Part shown: in pieces, positions 52,407 through 60,849 of the stretch
Layout: each line of letters opens with the position of its first letter
How positions within the stretch are numbered: position 1 is the stretch's first letter
From: Paenibacillus sp. 37
GTDB taxonomy: Bacteria > Bacillota > Bacilli > Paenibacillales > Paenibacillaceae
NCBI RefSeq assembly: GCF_008386395.1
Contig: NZ_CP043761.1
Span: forward strand, 2,356,001 to 2,420,000
DNA: 64,000 nt
Direction of reading: 5' to 3'
Notes under the pieces: generated by a model
The model's database searches: none
Told to the model about the DNA's origin: nothing
What the model saw: only the letters and a program-made list of their open reading frames with translations
Translations under genes and position numbers: made by a program

Positions 52407-54395
52407 TTATGATGTAATCGCGTTTCGTACACTTAAAATATACTTCGATTGATCCAGCGGGTTAACTCCTCTGCGCTTGCGAGCATGAGTCACATCCGTA
52501 GGACAATCCTGATATCCGGCAAACGAAGTCGTAAGCACCCCGCGGCCACTTGTCTCGGAACGCAGTTTCACCGGATAATCCATTGAGGCGGCAAGAGGCA
52601 TAACTCCTTCAATAATACAACGTCCGCTACCAATGACGGGGGCTTCGAAGGTTGCCCGCATATGTACCAGATCGCTAAGGGCCTTACCACCGTATTCTTC
52701 GGGGACCGTCAGCCGGAACTGAAGAAGGGGTTCCAGCAACGTGGTACCTGTTCTCGACAATCCATCCATGATTCCCATAGGCGTGGCTACAACAAAATCC
52801 AGCGGATGTGTATGCCAGACATGATGTTCCCCTTCTACCAGCGTGATGCGCAGATCGGTTACTTCCCAACCGAGCATACCTTGAGACAAGGCTTCCGGAA
52901 TACGTCGTTCAACTTCATTTTGATAACGTAATAGCAGATCGTCTGTCCTTACGGTCGAGGCATAGATCAGACCGCTTCCGCGAGGCAAAGGTTCAATCTT
53001 GAAGCGGAGGATGGCCCAGCAGGGCTTAGGCATCGTATAGGCGATGTAACCTTCTCCGGCTGTACGGGGTGTCTCCTTATAGATGACGGATGGCGGATCA
53101 AACACGACATCCAATCCGAAACGACTCAGCAACAGGCTGGATAAAATCTCAAGCTGAATGGTTCCCATGACCTTGAGATGCAGTTCTCGTTCCTCCGGCA
53201 ACCATTGCAGGTCGAGTAAGGGATCTTCATCCGTCAACTCTTGCAATGCTGCAACAAGATCGGGGTACTGTGCCGGGTCCTTGCCATGTACTTGTACGGT
53301 CAGCAAAGGTACAGCCATCTGTGGCAGAGGAGGTACACCCTCAGGATTGCCGATAATGTCACCCACATGTGTGTCACTCAGTCCGTACAGCACAGCAATC
53401 TGTCCCGCGTGAACGGCACCGGTATCCGCCCATTTCCGTCCATCCATGCGGCGAATCTGTGTCACTTTCTCTTCAAGCTCCCGCGTCGAATTATGGATGG
53501 TATCCCGATTGTGTAAGCTGCCACCATACATACGGACGTAAGCCGTACGTCCCATCGTGCGATCACGTTCAATTTTGAACACAACACCGGATACGGGAGA
53601 GTCCACTGGTTGTGCAGGTGCAGGCAGGAAGGCAAGGACCGTGTCCAGCAATGCCGTGACGCCAATTCCTTTGCCGGAAGCCCCATAACACACAGGGAAC
53701 ATCTCACCCTGATGCACATACCGCAGGAATGCTTCATTCAGATCCCTTTGCGATAACGGAGTCTCCTGGATGTAGGCTTCCATGACCTCTTCGTCCAGCT
53801 CGGCAAGTATCTCGACCAGACCTGGAATGGAAGGTGTCCCATCGGACAGAGAATCTTGATTCGGGTTCCATAGGGAGTCGATGCCATGAAATGAATCTTC
53901 ATGGAGCTGATATGCTTGGATTTCACATGCGAAAGGGGACAGGGTGGAACGAATCTGCTCCATTACCGCTGGGGCAGACGCGCCAATCCGATCCATTTTA
54001 TTAATATAAATGATGGTTGGGATGCGAAGTGAACGAAGGGCATGCCAGATGGCTTCACTCTGGGACTGAATGCCTTCAACTGCCGACAGAATGAGAATAG
54101 CGCCATCCATTACCCGTAGCGTTCGTTCTACTTCGGAGCTAAAATCAATGTGACCAGGCGTATCAATGAGGTCAATGATGGTGTTCTTCCAGATCAGAGA
54201 GGTCATGGCTGCCTGAACGGATATGCCACGTTCTTTCTCAATGTCCAGGGAGTCTGTGGCTGTTGTTCCATCATCTACACGTCCCGGACTGCGGACGACA
54301 CCACTCTCAAATAACATATGCTCGGTGGTTGTTGTTTTCCCCGCATCCACATGGGCGAAGATGCCAATATTCCTGCGATTCAATTCGTTTAACAT
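52407..54395 (-). CDS. Ribosomal protection factor, TetM/EF-G-like GTPase
   Basis: 662 residues, about the size of TetM-type proteins. The GTPase domain has AHVDAGKTTTTEH (G1), DTPGHIDF (G3) and INKMDRIG (G4). EF-G-like domains II-V follow; domain IV carries the segment TDLRITLVEGEHHVWHTHPLDFVVATPMG. Proteins of this family bind the ribosome and dislodge tetracycline or act as alternative elongation/rescue factors. The C-terminal helix after RKRRGVNPLDQSKYI is of the TetM style rather than EF-G. Actual tetracycline resistance cannot be deduced: chromosomal paralogues of unknown role are frequent in Bacillales. GGAGC lies 10 bases before the ATG. Probably an operon with the TPR gene. Confidence 0.85.
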   Translation of the reverse strand: MLNELNRRNIGIFAHVDAGKTTTTEHMLFESGVVRSPGRVDDGTTATDSLDIEKERGISVQAAMTSLIWKNTIIDLIDTPGHIDFSSEVERTLRVMDGAILILSAVEGIQSQSEAIWHALRSLRIPTIIYINKMDRIGASAPAVMEQIRSTLSPFACEIQAYQLHEDSFHGIDSLWNPNQDSLSDGTPSIPGLVEILAELDEEVMEAYIQETPLSQRDLNEAFLRYVHQGEMFPVCYGASGKGIGVTALLDTVLAFLPAPAQPVDSPVSGVVFKIERDRTMGRTAYVRMYGGSLHNRDTIHNSTRELEEKVTQIRRMDGRKWADTGAVHAGQIAVLYGLSDTHVGDIIGNPEGVPPLPQMAVPLLTVQVHGKDPAQYPDLVAALQELTDEDPLLDLQWLPEERELHLKVMGTIQLEILSSLLLSRFGLDVVFDPPSVIYKETPRTAGEGYIAYTMPKPCWAILRFKIEPLPRGSGLIYASTVRTDDLLLRYQNEVERRIPEALSQGMLGWEVTDLRITLVEGEHHVWHTHPLDFVVATPMGIMDGLSRTGTTLLEPLLQFRLTVPEEYGGKALSDLVHMRATFEAPVIGSGRCIIEGVMPLAASMDYPVKLRSETSGRGVLTTSFAGYQDCPTDVTHARKRRGVNPLDQSKYILSVRNAITS

Positions 54396-54461
54396 GGAAT
54401 GCTAAGCTCCTCTGACAACGGAATGCAATGTTTCCGACAAGTAATAATCCAGATTATCATA

Positions 54462-54490
54462 CCACATCTTCCATATGGAAGAATATGTGG
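54462..54490. promoter_or_regulatory. Palindrome upstream of the TetM-like gene
   Basis: TCTTCCATATGGAAGA (54467-54482) is a perfect 16-base palindrome, framed by CCACA and TGTGG. It lies 67-95 bases upstream of the start codon and could be an operator or a leader hairpin. There is no T run. Confidence 0.5.
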
Positions 54491-54536
54491 ATATATATGA
54501 TTAGATCCAGGAACCTACGTCCAGTCTGGTTCTATT

Positions 54537-55412
54537 TTAACGAGAACTGTTCATGGTTCTGCGGTATGCTGCGGGCGTTGTACCGGTTAATTTTTTGAAT
54601 TGACGGTAAAAATGGGGCAGACTGTCGAACCCGCAAGCATCGGCAACGGCTGCCATCGTCTCATCACCTTGGACCAGATGCTCTTTCGCCATAATAACCC
54701 TTCGTGCTAATGCATAATCCGTTAGAGTCATACCCGTGTATCGTTTGAATGCACGACTGAAATGGGCAGGGGATACAGAGGCGTACTGCGCCAGTTCAGG
54801 GAGGGACAGGCTACTCCGAAGGTTATCGTCAATATGAGAGATCGTAGAAGAGAGCCATGAGGGACCCGGAGCGGATTTACCAGGATTCGCAGGTCCCGCT
54901 GCTTCCAGACGTTCCAGAAAAATGAGTAACAGTTGCAGCCTTAACAGGGCCGCATGTGCGCTTAGATGATGACCGAGCTGGAATTCGGTCTGAATATCAT
55001 CAATGAGGGCGGCCACCTCTGATTGCTCCTCTGTGTTCAAATGTCTCTTATACACACGTTGTTTACGACAACGTTCAAACAGGCTTAGCAAGGAAGAAGC
55101 AGCGCCTCCGGCGGTCGATGCCAGTAAGCCCGGGCTGAAGAACAATGCGGAAGATGTGACAGGATTGCCTGCATCCGGCAGGGCTCGATGAACCGTGCTG
55201 CCCGGTATAATGAACAGATCGCCTTCCTGCATATTCTCAAGTCCTGTATCAATAAAGATGCTTCCCTGTCCACGATATACATAGATAATTTCATGCCAGT
55301 CGTGAAGGTGATCTGGCAACTCGTTCTGAGGGGATTTGGTGTCGCTGTACACCAGGCGGAACGGAATACCGGATTCTGCTTGAATAGTCGTACGAACAGG
55401 TGAACGTTCCAT
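54537..55412 (-). CDS. AraC-family regulator, probable regulator of uxaBA
   Basis: 291 residues. Cupin-type sensor barrel (HLHDWHEIIYVYRGQGSIFID, FIIPGSTVHRA) and a C-terminal AraC domain (ELAQYASVSPAHFSRAFKRYTGMTLTD, ADACGFDSLPHFYRQFKKLTGTTP). AGGAG lies 4 bases before the ATG. It is divergent from uxaB, 191 bases apart, and both the layout and the pathway suggest it responds to a galacturonate-pathway intermediate (inference). Confidence 0.87.
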   Translation of the reverse strand: MERSPVRTTIQAESGIPFRLVYSDTKSPQNELPDHLHDWHEIIYVYRGQGSIFIDTGLENMQEGDLFIIPGSTVHRALPDAGNPVTSSALFFSPGLLASTAGGAASSLLSLFERCRKQRVYKRHLNTEEQSEVAALIDDIQTEFQLGHHLSAHAALLRLQLLLIFLERLEAAGPANPGKSAPGPSWLSSTISHIDDNLRSSLSLPELAQYASVSPAHFSRAFKRYTGMTLTDYALARRVIMAKEHLVQGDETMAAVADACGFDSLPHFYRQFKKLTGTTPAAYRRTMNSSR

Positions 55413-55524
55413 AAAGCTCCTTTCCAGACGATCGTCTTCAACGAGATGTTATACCTGGTCATGAGAGAGTATATTTACCGCAATATAAGCAATTTAATTT
55501 CCTTTTATTGATGATACAATGAAT

Positions 55525-55538
55525 TTAAAGCGTTTACA
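55525..55538. promoter_or_regulatory. Candidate CcpA cre site upstream of uxaB
   Basis: TTAAAGCGTTTACA matches TGWAANCGNTNWCA with one mismatch at position 2. It lies 66-79 bases before the uxaB start and probably close to the promoter. Confidence 0.55.
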
Positions 55539-55603
55539 ATAAAAGGGTGCAGAGCCTTCGAGCTGCATTCCGACAGTACAAATAATCGATGAGGTGAGTG
55601 TCC

Positions 55604-57121
55604 ATGTCGGCAAGCACGAAACGGCCAAGGTTGAAGCTGAATTTACTGGGGAGCGATGGTCAGCGCAAGTGCAAGGAGATTATGGAGCGTCCCGTGAAGG
55701 TTTTGCAGATTGGAGAAGGTAATTTCTTGCGGGGATTTGCAGACTGGATGCTTCATGAGAGTGCCAGACAAGGCAAATTCCATGGAAGTGTAGCCGTTAC
55801 CCAACCACGACCGGGAGGCAAAGCCAAGCTGGAGCAGATTCGTGATCAGGACGGATTATATACGATGATTACGCGTGGTCTGTCTCAAGGAAAGCCGGTT
55901 GAGCGGACAGAGTTGATCTCCATTTTCTCACAGTGTATCAATCCGTATGAGGAATGGGATGCCTTTCTGAGCTTGGCGGAACTGCCTTCACTTGAGTTCG
56001 TTATTTCCAATACAACCGAATCAGGATTGAAATATATGCAGACAGACTATATCGAGGGTGAACCGGTCCAATCATTTCCGGGGAAATTAACGGTTTTCCT
56101 GCATCAGCGATATTTGAAATTTGATGGTGATCCATCCAGAGGTTTGATTCATCTGCCATGCGAGCTGCTTGAAGGCAATGGTGATGTGCTGCGCAGTTGT
56201 GTCCTCCGTCATAGTGAGGATTATGGGTATTCGGATGGCTTCCGTTCATGGATCGAGAACCATAATTACTTCTTGAATAATCTGGTAGATCGAATCGTAA
56301 CAGGTGCGCCGACCCAGGAGGAAGCTGATTCCCTGACAAATCGCTGGGGGTATGAGGACCAGTTGATTAATACGGCAGAGCCATATCATTTCTGGGCCAT
56401 TCAGGGTGATGAATCATTGGACAAAAAACTTCCTCTCAAGCAGGCAGGTCTTAATGTACATTGGGTGAAAGATCTGAAGCCTTTTCAGGTACGCAAGGTT
56501 CGTATTTTGAATGGGGCGCATACCTTAATGTCATCCCTCGGCATTCTGCAAGGCAAGCAGCATGTGAGAGAAACAATGGAAGATCCGTATTTTGGCTCAT
56601 GGATCAGGGAAGCTGTTCATCAGGAGATCGTGCCTGCTCTGGATATGCCCGATCATCAGCTGGACCAGTATGCAGAAGAAGTGTTCGAACGGTTCCTTAA
56701 CCCATATATTGATCACAAATTGCAAGATATTGCTTTGAATACGATCGGAAAATTCAAGGTGCGTGTGCTGCCTACACTTTTGTCTTACGAGCAAAATCAG
56801 GGAAGTTGGCCAGAACGTTTAATTCATGGATTTGCTGGATTATTGTGTCTCTATCGTCCGGTAAATACGCCAGAAGGTTACAAGGCACAACGACTGAATG
56901 GGGAAGATATTCTGCTGCGGGATGACCCGGATGTCCTGGCTGCTTTGGCTGCACACTGGGAAGGTTATGACACGCTTAACAGGAATCAGAAGCAACTGGA
57001 TGACCGGGTAGCGGCTGTGTTGTCGGATACCTTGATCTGGGGCGAAAATCTGGATGCAAGAGAAGGACTGCGTGCAGCACTTGTTAATGAAATCGGTTTG
57101 TTGGAAGGTGAAGGGAAATGA
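55604..57121 (+). CDS. uxaB: Tagaturonate reductase (altronate oxidoreductase)
   Basis: 505 residues from ATG 55604, preceded by GAGGTGA at 6 bases. Reduces D-tagaturonate to D-altronate with NADH in galacturonate breakdown. The Rossmann start VLQIGEGNFLRGFADWMLHE, the FVISNTTESGL strand and the active-site DLKPFQVRKVRILNGAHT with its Lys and Asn are mannitol-dehydrogenase-family signatures. Its stop overlaps the uxaA start by four bases (ATGA). The isomerase UxaC and kinase KdgK are not within this window. Confidence 0.93.
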   Translation: MSASTKRPRLKLNLLGSDGQRKCKEIMERPVKVLQIGEGNFLRGFADWMLHESARQGKFHGSVAVTQPRPGGKAKLEQIRDQDGLYTMITRGLSQGKPVERTELISIFSQCINPYEEWDAFLSLAELPSLEFVISNTTESGLKYMQTDYIEGEPVQSFPGKLTVFLHQRYLKFDGDPSRGLIHLPCELLEGNGDVLRSCVLRHSEDYGYSDGFRSWIENHNYFLNNLVDRIVTGAPTQEEADSLTNRWGYEDQLINTAEPYHFWAIQGDESLDKKLPLKQAGLNVHWVKDLKPFQVRKVRILNGAHTLMSSLGILQGKQHVRETMEDPYFGSWIREAVHQEIVPALDMPDHQLDQYAEEVFERFLNPYIDHKLQDIALNTIGKFKVRVLPTLLSYEQNQGSWPERLIHGFAGLLCLYRPVNTPEGYKAQRLNGEDILLRDDPDVLAALAAHWEGYDTLNRNQKQLDDRVAAVLSDTLIWGENLDAREGLRAALVNEIGLLEGEGK

Positions 57122-58632
57122 ACACAACAAGTACAATCAATGATTGGATTGCCATTCAACCACAGGATGACGTCATTATAGCGCTTCGGGATTATGCCAA
57201 AGGAGAACAAATTACACTACCAGAGGGAGTTTCTTTTAATTTGCTGGATGACGTGCCCAAAGGGCATAAGATTGCTGTGCATACGCTGGCACCGGGCGAT
57301 GATGTGATGAAGTATGGTTTCTCCATCGGGATTGCCCAAGAGCAGATCGAGCAGGGAAGCTGGATTCATAGTCACAATCTGAAGACGGGTCTGCACGGAT
57401 TGCTTGAATATGAGTACCAACCGGGAGTCCAGATTCAGACAGACATGCCTCCGGAACATCTGCGCTCATTCGATGGATATTTGCGTCCCAATGGTGAAGC
57501 AGGTATCCGTAATGAGATCTGGATTGTCAATACGGTCGGGTGTATCAATAAAGTGTGTGAAGCTTTGGCACGTATGGGTCAGTCCCAGTTTGGAAGCCGG
57601 ATAGATGGTGTATTTCACTTTCCACATCCATTCGGGTGCTCACAGCTTGGTGATGATCTGAAGTATACACAACAGTTGCTGGCCTCCTTGGTGGAGCATC
57701 CGAATGCAGGAGGCGTGCTCGTCATCGGTCTGGGCTGTGAGAACAATCAGGTCGATGAATTCCGTGAGTGTATTGCTCCGGAATACCGCGGCAAAGTACG
57801 GTTTCTCAAAGCACAGGAAACGGATGACGAGCTTGAGGAAGGGCTTCGACTGATGGAAGAACTTGTGGAGATCGCTGAACATGAACAACGGCAGCCGCTT
57901 CCGCTCAGCAAACTCAAAATTGGTTTGAAGTGTGGTGGTTCCGATGGTTTATCTGGCATTACAGCCAATCCACTGGTCGGTGCTGTTGCTGATATGTTGG
58001 TTGCTGCCGGGGGTACGGCTATTCTGACGGAAGTTCCGGAGATGTTTGGTGCGGAGACGATCTTAATGAACCGAGCTGCCAATGAGCAGGTATTTCACGA
58101 TTTGGTGGACCTTGTGAACGGCTTCAAGCAATATTTTGTTAACCATGGCCAGAACATCTATGAGAATCCTTCACCTGGGAATAAGGCTGGTGGCATCACA
58201 ACACTAGAGGAAAAGTCACTTGGATGTACGCAAAAGGGAGGACGTTCTTCCGTTGTCGACGTTCTGCGCTATGGCAAACGTGTAACTCAAACCGGTCTGA
58301 ACATTGTAGAAGCACCTGGTAATGATCTGGTGTCTGTAACGGCACTGTCTGCGGCGGGTGCCCATATTGTGCTCTTCACAACAGGGCGGGGGACTCCCTT
58401 CGGAGGTCCGGTACCTACCGTCAAGATTGCGACCCAATCCGATCTGGCGAATCGCAAAAAACACTGGATTGATTTCAACGCAGGCCAGCTGTTGGAGGGG
58501 CAGACGATGGATGAGGTGAAAGTACAGCTGTTCAGCCAACTGATTGACATTGCTTCCGGACGGTCACACACACTCAGTGAGCAGCATGGATTCCGGGAAA
58601 TTGCCATATTCAAGGATGGCGTAATTCTCTAA
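57118..58632 (+). CDS. uxaA: Altronate dehydratase
   Basis: 504 residues. Converts D-altronate to 2-keto-3-deoxygluconate. The N-terminal SAF domain (about 1-95, ending in HNLKTGLHG) and the catalytic region with GVLVIGLGCENNQVDEF, KCGGSDGLSGITANP and GGRSSVVDVLRYGKR are characteristic, with conserved Cys residues that hold the iron site in the family. It is translationally coupled to uxaB and followed by a strong terminator, giving a two-gene uxaBA operon. Confidence 0.94.
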   Translation: MNTTSTINDWIAIQPQDDVIIALRDYAKGEQITLPEGVSFNLLDDVPKGHKIAVHTLAPGDDVMKYGFSIGIAQEQIEQGSWIHSHNLKTGLHGLLEYEYQPGVQIQTDMPPEHLRSFDGYLRPNGEAGIRNEIWIVNTVGCINKVCEALARMGQSQFGSRIDGVFHFPHPFGCSQLGDDLKYTQQLLASLVEHPNAGGVLVIGLGCENNQVDEFRECIAPEYRGKVRFLKAQETDDELEEGLRLMEELVEIAEHEQRQPLPLSKLKIGLKCGGSDGLSGITANPLVGAVADMLVAAGGTAILTEVPEMFGAETILMNRAANEQVFHDLVDLVNGFKQYFVNHGQNIYENPSPGNKAGGITTLEEKSLGCTQKGGRSSVVDVLRYGKRVTQTGLNIVEAPGNDLVSVTALSAAGAHIVLFTTGRGTPFGGPVPTVKIATQSDLANRKKHWIDFNAGQLLEGQTMDEVKVQLFSQLIDIASGRSHTLSEQHGFREIAIFKDGVIL

Positions 58633-58687
58633 ATCCATTGTCGATGGGTGCTGTTAATCGTCTGGGTTACATTATATGGTGAACCAC

Positions 58688-58734
58688 AGCCAATTCCGGT
58701 TGAAATTTGCACGACAACCGGAATTGGCTTTATT
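58688..58734. terminator. Strong bidirectional terminator
   Basis: A 15-base-pair perfect stem (AGCCAATTCCGGTTG and complement) followed by TTTATTTA on the plus side, between uxaA and the convergent gene. Confidence 0.9.
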
Positions 58735-59420
58735 TAGATTCCACGGATGCCAAGTGCTTTGGTAATACTTGATAATGGGGCGGATGATGCGTGTTGCTGC
58801 AGTTGCGTAACCAGCAGTTCACGTGCTTCTACTGCGCTGCCTTCAAATGGCTTAATGTCATGACGTTGCATCCAGTGATCTGCGGTTTCATATGCGGAGC
58901 TGTTCCATGCAACTTTGCCTTCTGCGAGCCCCTCTTTTTCTTTGGTTCCACTGATCACAATGGCTGCACAGCCCTGAAGGTCCAGAAGTCCACGGTCAAA
59001 TGTTTTTTTGTCCTCTTTTGCCCCGAAACCGGCTTGTGATCGCAAGGCACGTCCATCAATGCCTTCCTGTTCTGCAACTAACGCATGGAGTTTGAACGCT
59101 TCACGGGAGAGCAGACCCGCTTCATACTGTTCCTTGATGGTTCTGGAGTCAGCAAGCAGTCGGTGTACCCAAGGGAAGTATTCAGATGAGACAAGAAGCG
59201 CTTTCTTTTTGATAAATTTTCCATATGCAGCAATGCCCTCCTCAGCCAGGCGTGAACGCCATAACCAGGGATCGAATTCATCATCCTTGTGCCAATTTTC
59301 TTTGGGGGTTAGCGATGATAGAGAAGGATACTCGGCAAATAGTGGAGCCAGAGGCAGCAGCCCTATAGACTGGATACGCTGTACTGCTTCTTCGTACGTT
59401 ATAACGGCTTCATATGTCAT
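58734..59420 (-). CDS. AlkZ-related protein of unknown function
   Basis: 228 residues from ATG 59420, with AAGGAG about 12 bases upstream; a longer frame would overlap the regulator gene. The sequence shows EAVQRIQSIGLLPLAPLF, DPWLWRSRLAEEGIAAYGKF and KALLVSSEYFPWVHRLL, a pattern I associate with AlkZ-related winged-helix proteins of Bacillales. The family takes its name from AlkZ DNA glycosylases, but its catalytic residues are not obvious here. It starts 34 bases after the WYL-domain regulator, with no terminator, so both are one unit. Confidence 0.6.
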   Translation of the reverse strand: MTYEAVITYEEAVQRIQSIGLLPLAPLFAEYPSLSSLTPKENWHKDDEFDPWLWRSRLAEEGIAAYGKFIKKKALLVSSEYFPWVHRLLADSRTIKEQYEAGLLSREAFKLHALVAEQEGIDGRALRSQAGFGAKEDKKTFDRGLLDLQGCAAIVISGTKEKEGLAEGKVAWNSSAYETADHWMQRHDIKPFEGSAVEARELLVTQLQQHASSAPLSSITKALGIRGI

Positions 59421-59454
59421 GATATCAGTAGGCTCCTTTTTTTGTGTAGTCAAG

Positions 59455-60411
59455 CTACGACTTGCTTGAAGCAAGGTATCTCCGGCTTACTTCCTCGGCA
59501 TGCTGACGAATCTCACTGCGAAGTTGGAGGGGTTCGATCACTTCGGCTTCACGTCCCAATCGGTAAAAGAATCGTACGGCCCAGTCCCATTCCCCTGGAG
59601 GACAAAGGAATGATAATTCCCAGAGATCCGGGGCAATTTCAATCATCTTTTCACCAATATGCTCGTCCTGTTCGGCTTCAATCATTCCCCGATAACTCAG
59701 TTGTGCCTTAACCAGGGTTGGCGGCTGTTCTGGAGGGATCGGCTTGCTCTGCTGTTGATCCACCTGTTCGTTAAGCACCTGTGCATCCTTTGGTTCGATC
59801 GCTTTGACATCGATAATTCGGTCAACCCGGAACAGACGCTGTTCACCATGTTCGAGGGAATATGCTTCACAGTACCAGAAGCCGGAGGAAGCATATACCC
59901 GTGTGGGACAGATATGCAACCATCGCTGACGCGATACGGAGCGATACAGCACACTGAGCCACCCGTGTTCGGGTATGCATGCCAGCAATGCGTCCAGATG
60001 AGGAAGAATGTAATTGCGGTCTGGAATATGATGATGCAGCTGTTTGAGCATGGGATCAATTCGCGACATAATATCATCCGGAATGATGGCCTTAACTTTG
60101 TTCATCAGGGTCCAGCGTTTCTCATGAAAGGGTGTGTCGGCGTAGCGACTTAGACCTTCAAGAGCGAATAGGAGCGTCGCTGCTTCTACCGGGTCCAGCT
60201 GTAATGGGGGTAATACGTAACCCTCCATCAGTCTGAAACCGCCTCCCGGACCGGAAATGGCAATAATGGGCACATTCATCTCGGAGAGGGACTGAATATC
60301 CCGAAGAATCGTGCGACGGGAAACTTCAAATTTCTCACCTAATGAGTGTGCCGTTTCGTGACCATGCTGTAATGCCATTACGATGGCAGCAAGCCGATTT
60401 GTTCTGTTCAT
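59455..60411 (-). CDS. YafY-type transcriptional regulator with WYL domain
   Basis: 318 residues from ATG 60411, which has GGAG 8 bases before it; the longer reading adds 32 residues without a ribosome site. The N-terminal DeoR-like winged helix reads TAHSLGEKFEVSRRTILRDIQSLSEM; the WYL domain holds RWLHICPTRVYASSGFWYCEAYSLEHGEQRLFRVDRI. WYL domains bind nucleic acid or nucleotide-like ligands and regulators of this class frequently respond to DNA damage or alarmones. An inverted repeat (60486-60504) lies upstream of its start. Confidence 0.88.
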   Translation of the reverse strand: MNRTNRLAAIVMALQHGHETAHSLGEKFEVSRRTILRDIQSLSEMNVPIIAISGPGGGFRLMEGYVLPPLQLDPVEAATLLFALEGLSRYADTPFHEKRWTLMNKVKAIIPDDIMSRIDPMLKQLHHHIPDRNYILPHLDALLACIPEHGWLSVLYRSVSRQRWLHICPTRVYASSGFWYCEAYSLEHGEQRLFRVDRIIDVKAIEPKDAQVLNEQVDQQQSKPIPPEQPPTLVKAQLSYRGMIEAEQDEHIGEKMIEIAPDLWELSFLCPPGEWDWAVRFFYRLGREAEVIEPLQLRSEIRQHAEEVSRRYLASSKS

Positions 60412-60485
60412 GTCAGCCACTCCGTTTCGATCTGCGCCGCCGGAAAGTGAAGTCGTAGTTATATTTCTATTGTAACAAAGAATAA

Positions 60486-60504
60486 GTGACATCATGAGTG
60501 TCAC
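60486..60504. promoter_or_regulatory. Inverted repeat upstream of the WYL regulator
   Basis: GTGACA-TCATGAG-TGTCAC has perfect 6-base arms with a symmetric core (CATG), 75 bases from the start codon. A likely operator for autoregulation. Confidence 0.5.
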
Positions 60505-60650
60505 CAATATTTGAACTGTTCATTATTTTATAATGGATCAGCATCAGGATTCACAAGCATGTTCCGGCAGGCTTTGTTAAAATGTGTTTCTCGTCCAATT
60601 CGCTTTGCATACTGATATTTCCTTCTATCAAAAATACCACAGATCATGCC

Positions 60651-60682
60651 AAAAACCCGCATCCGGTGTAGACGGATACGGG
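60651..60682 (-). terminator. Intrinsic terminator for the second GH42 gene
   Basis: Read on the minus strand, CCCGTATCCG and CGGATGCGGG form a stem with one mismatch followed by five T. It lies about 170 bases after the GH42 stop; that gap (60683-60849) shows no gene. Confidence 0.7.
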
Positions 60683-60849
60683 AAGTAGCAGCTTTTGGCT
60701 TACAGAAGACGATAAAGGTCTGAAATCTATACCAATATCCTCGCTGAAGACAATAACAAGTATAAAAGGAATGAATATGTGACACTTTGTATCACGGGTA
60801 TTTCTATCACATTATATTATTCTGAATGATTTCAATGAAGTGAAATCGC

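Noticed and set aside
60528..60785. A possible 85-residue gene on the minus strand in the gap after GH42
   Set aside because: Its frame runs through the GH42 terminator hairpin, lacks a convincing ribosome site and resembles no family.
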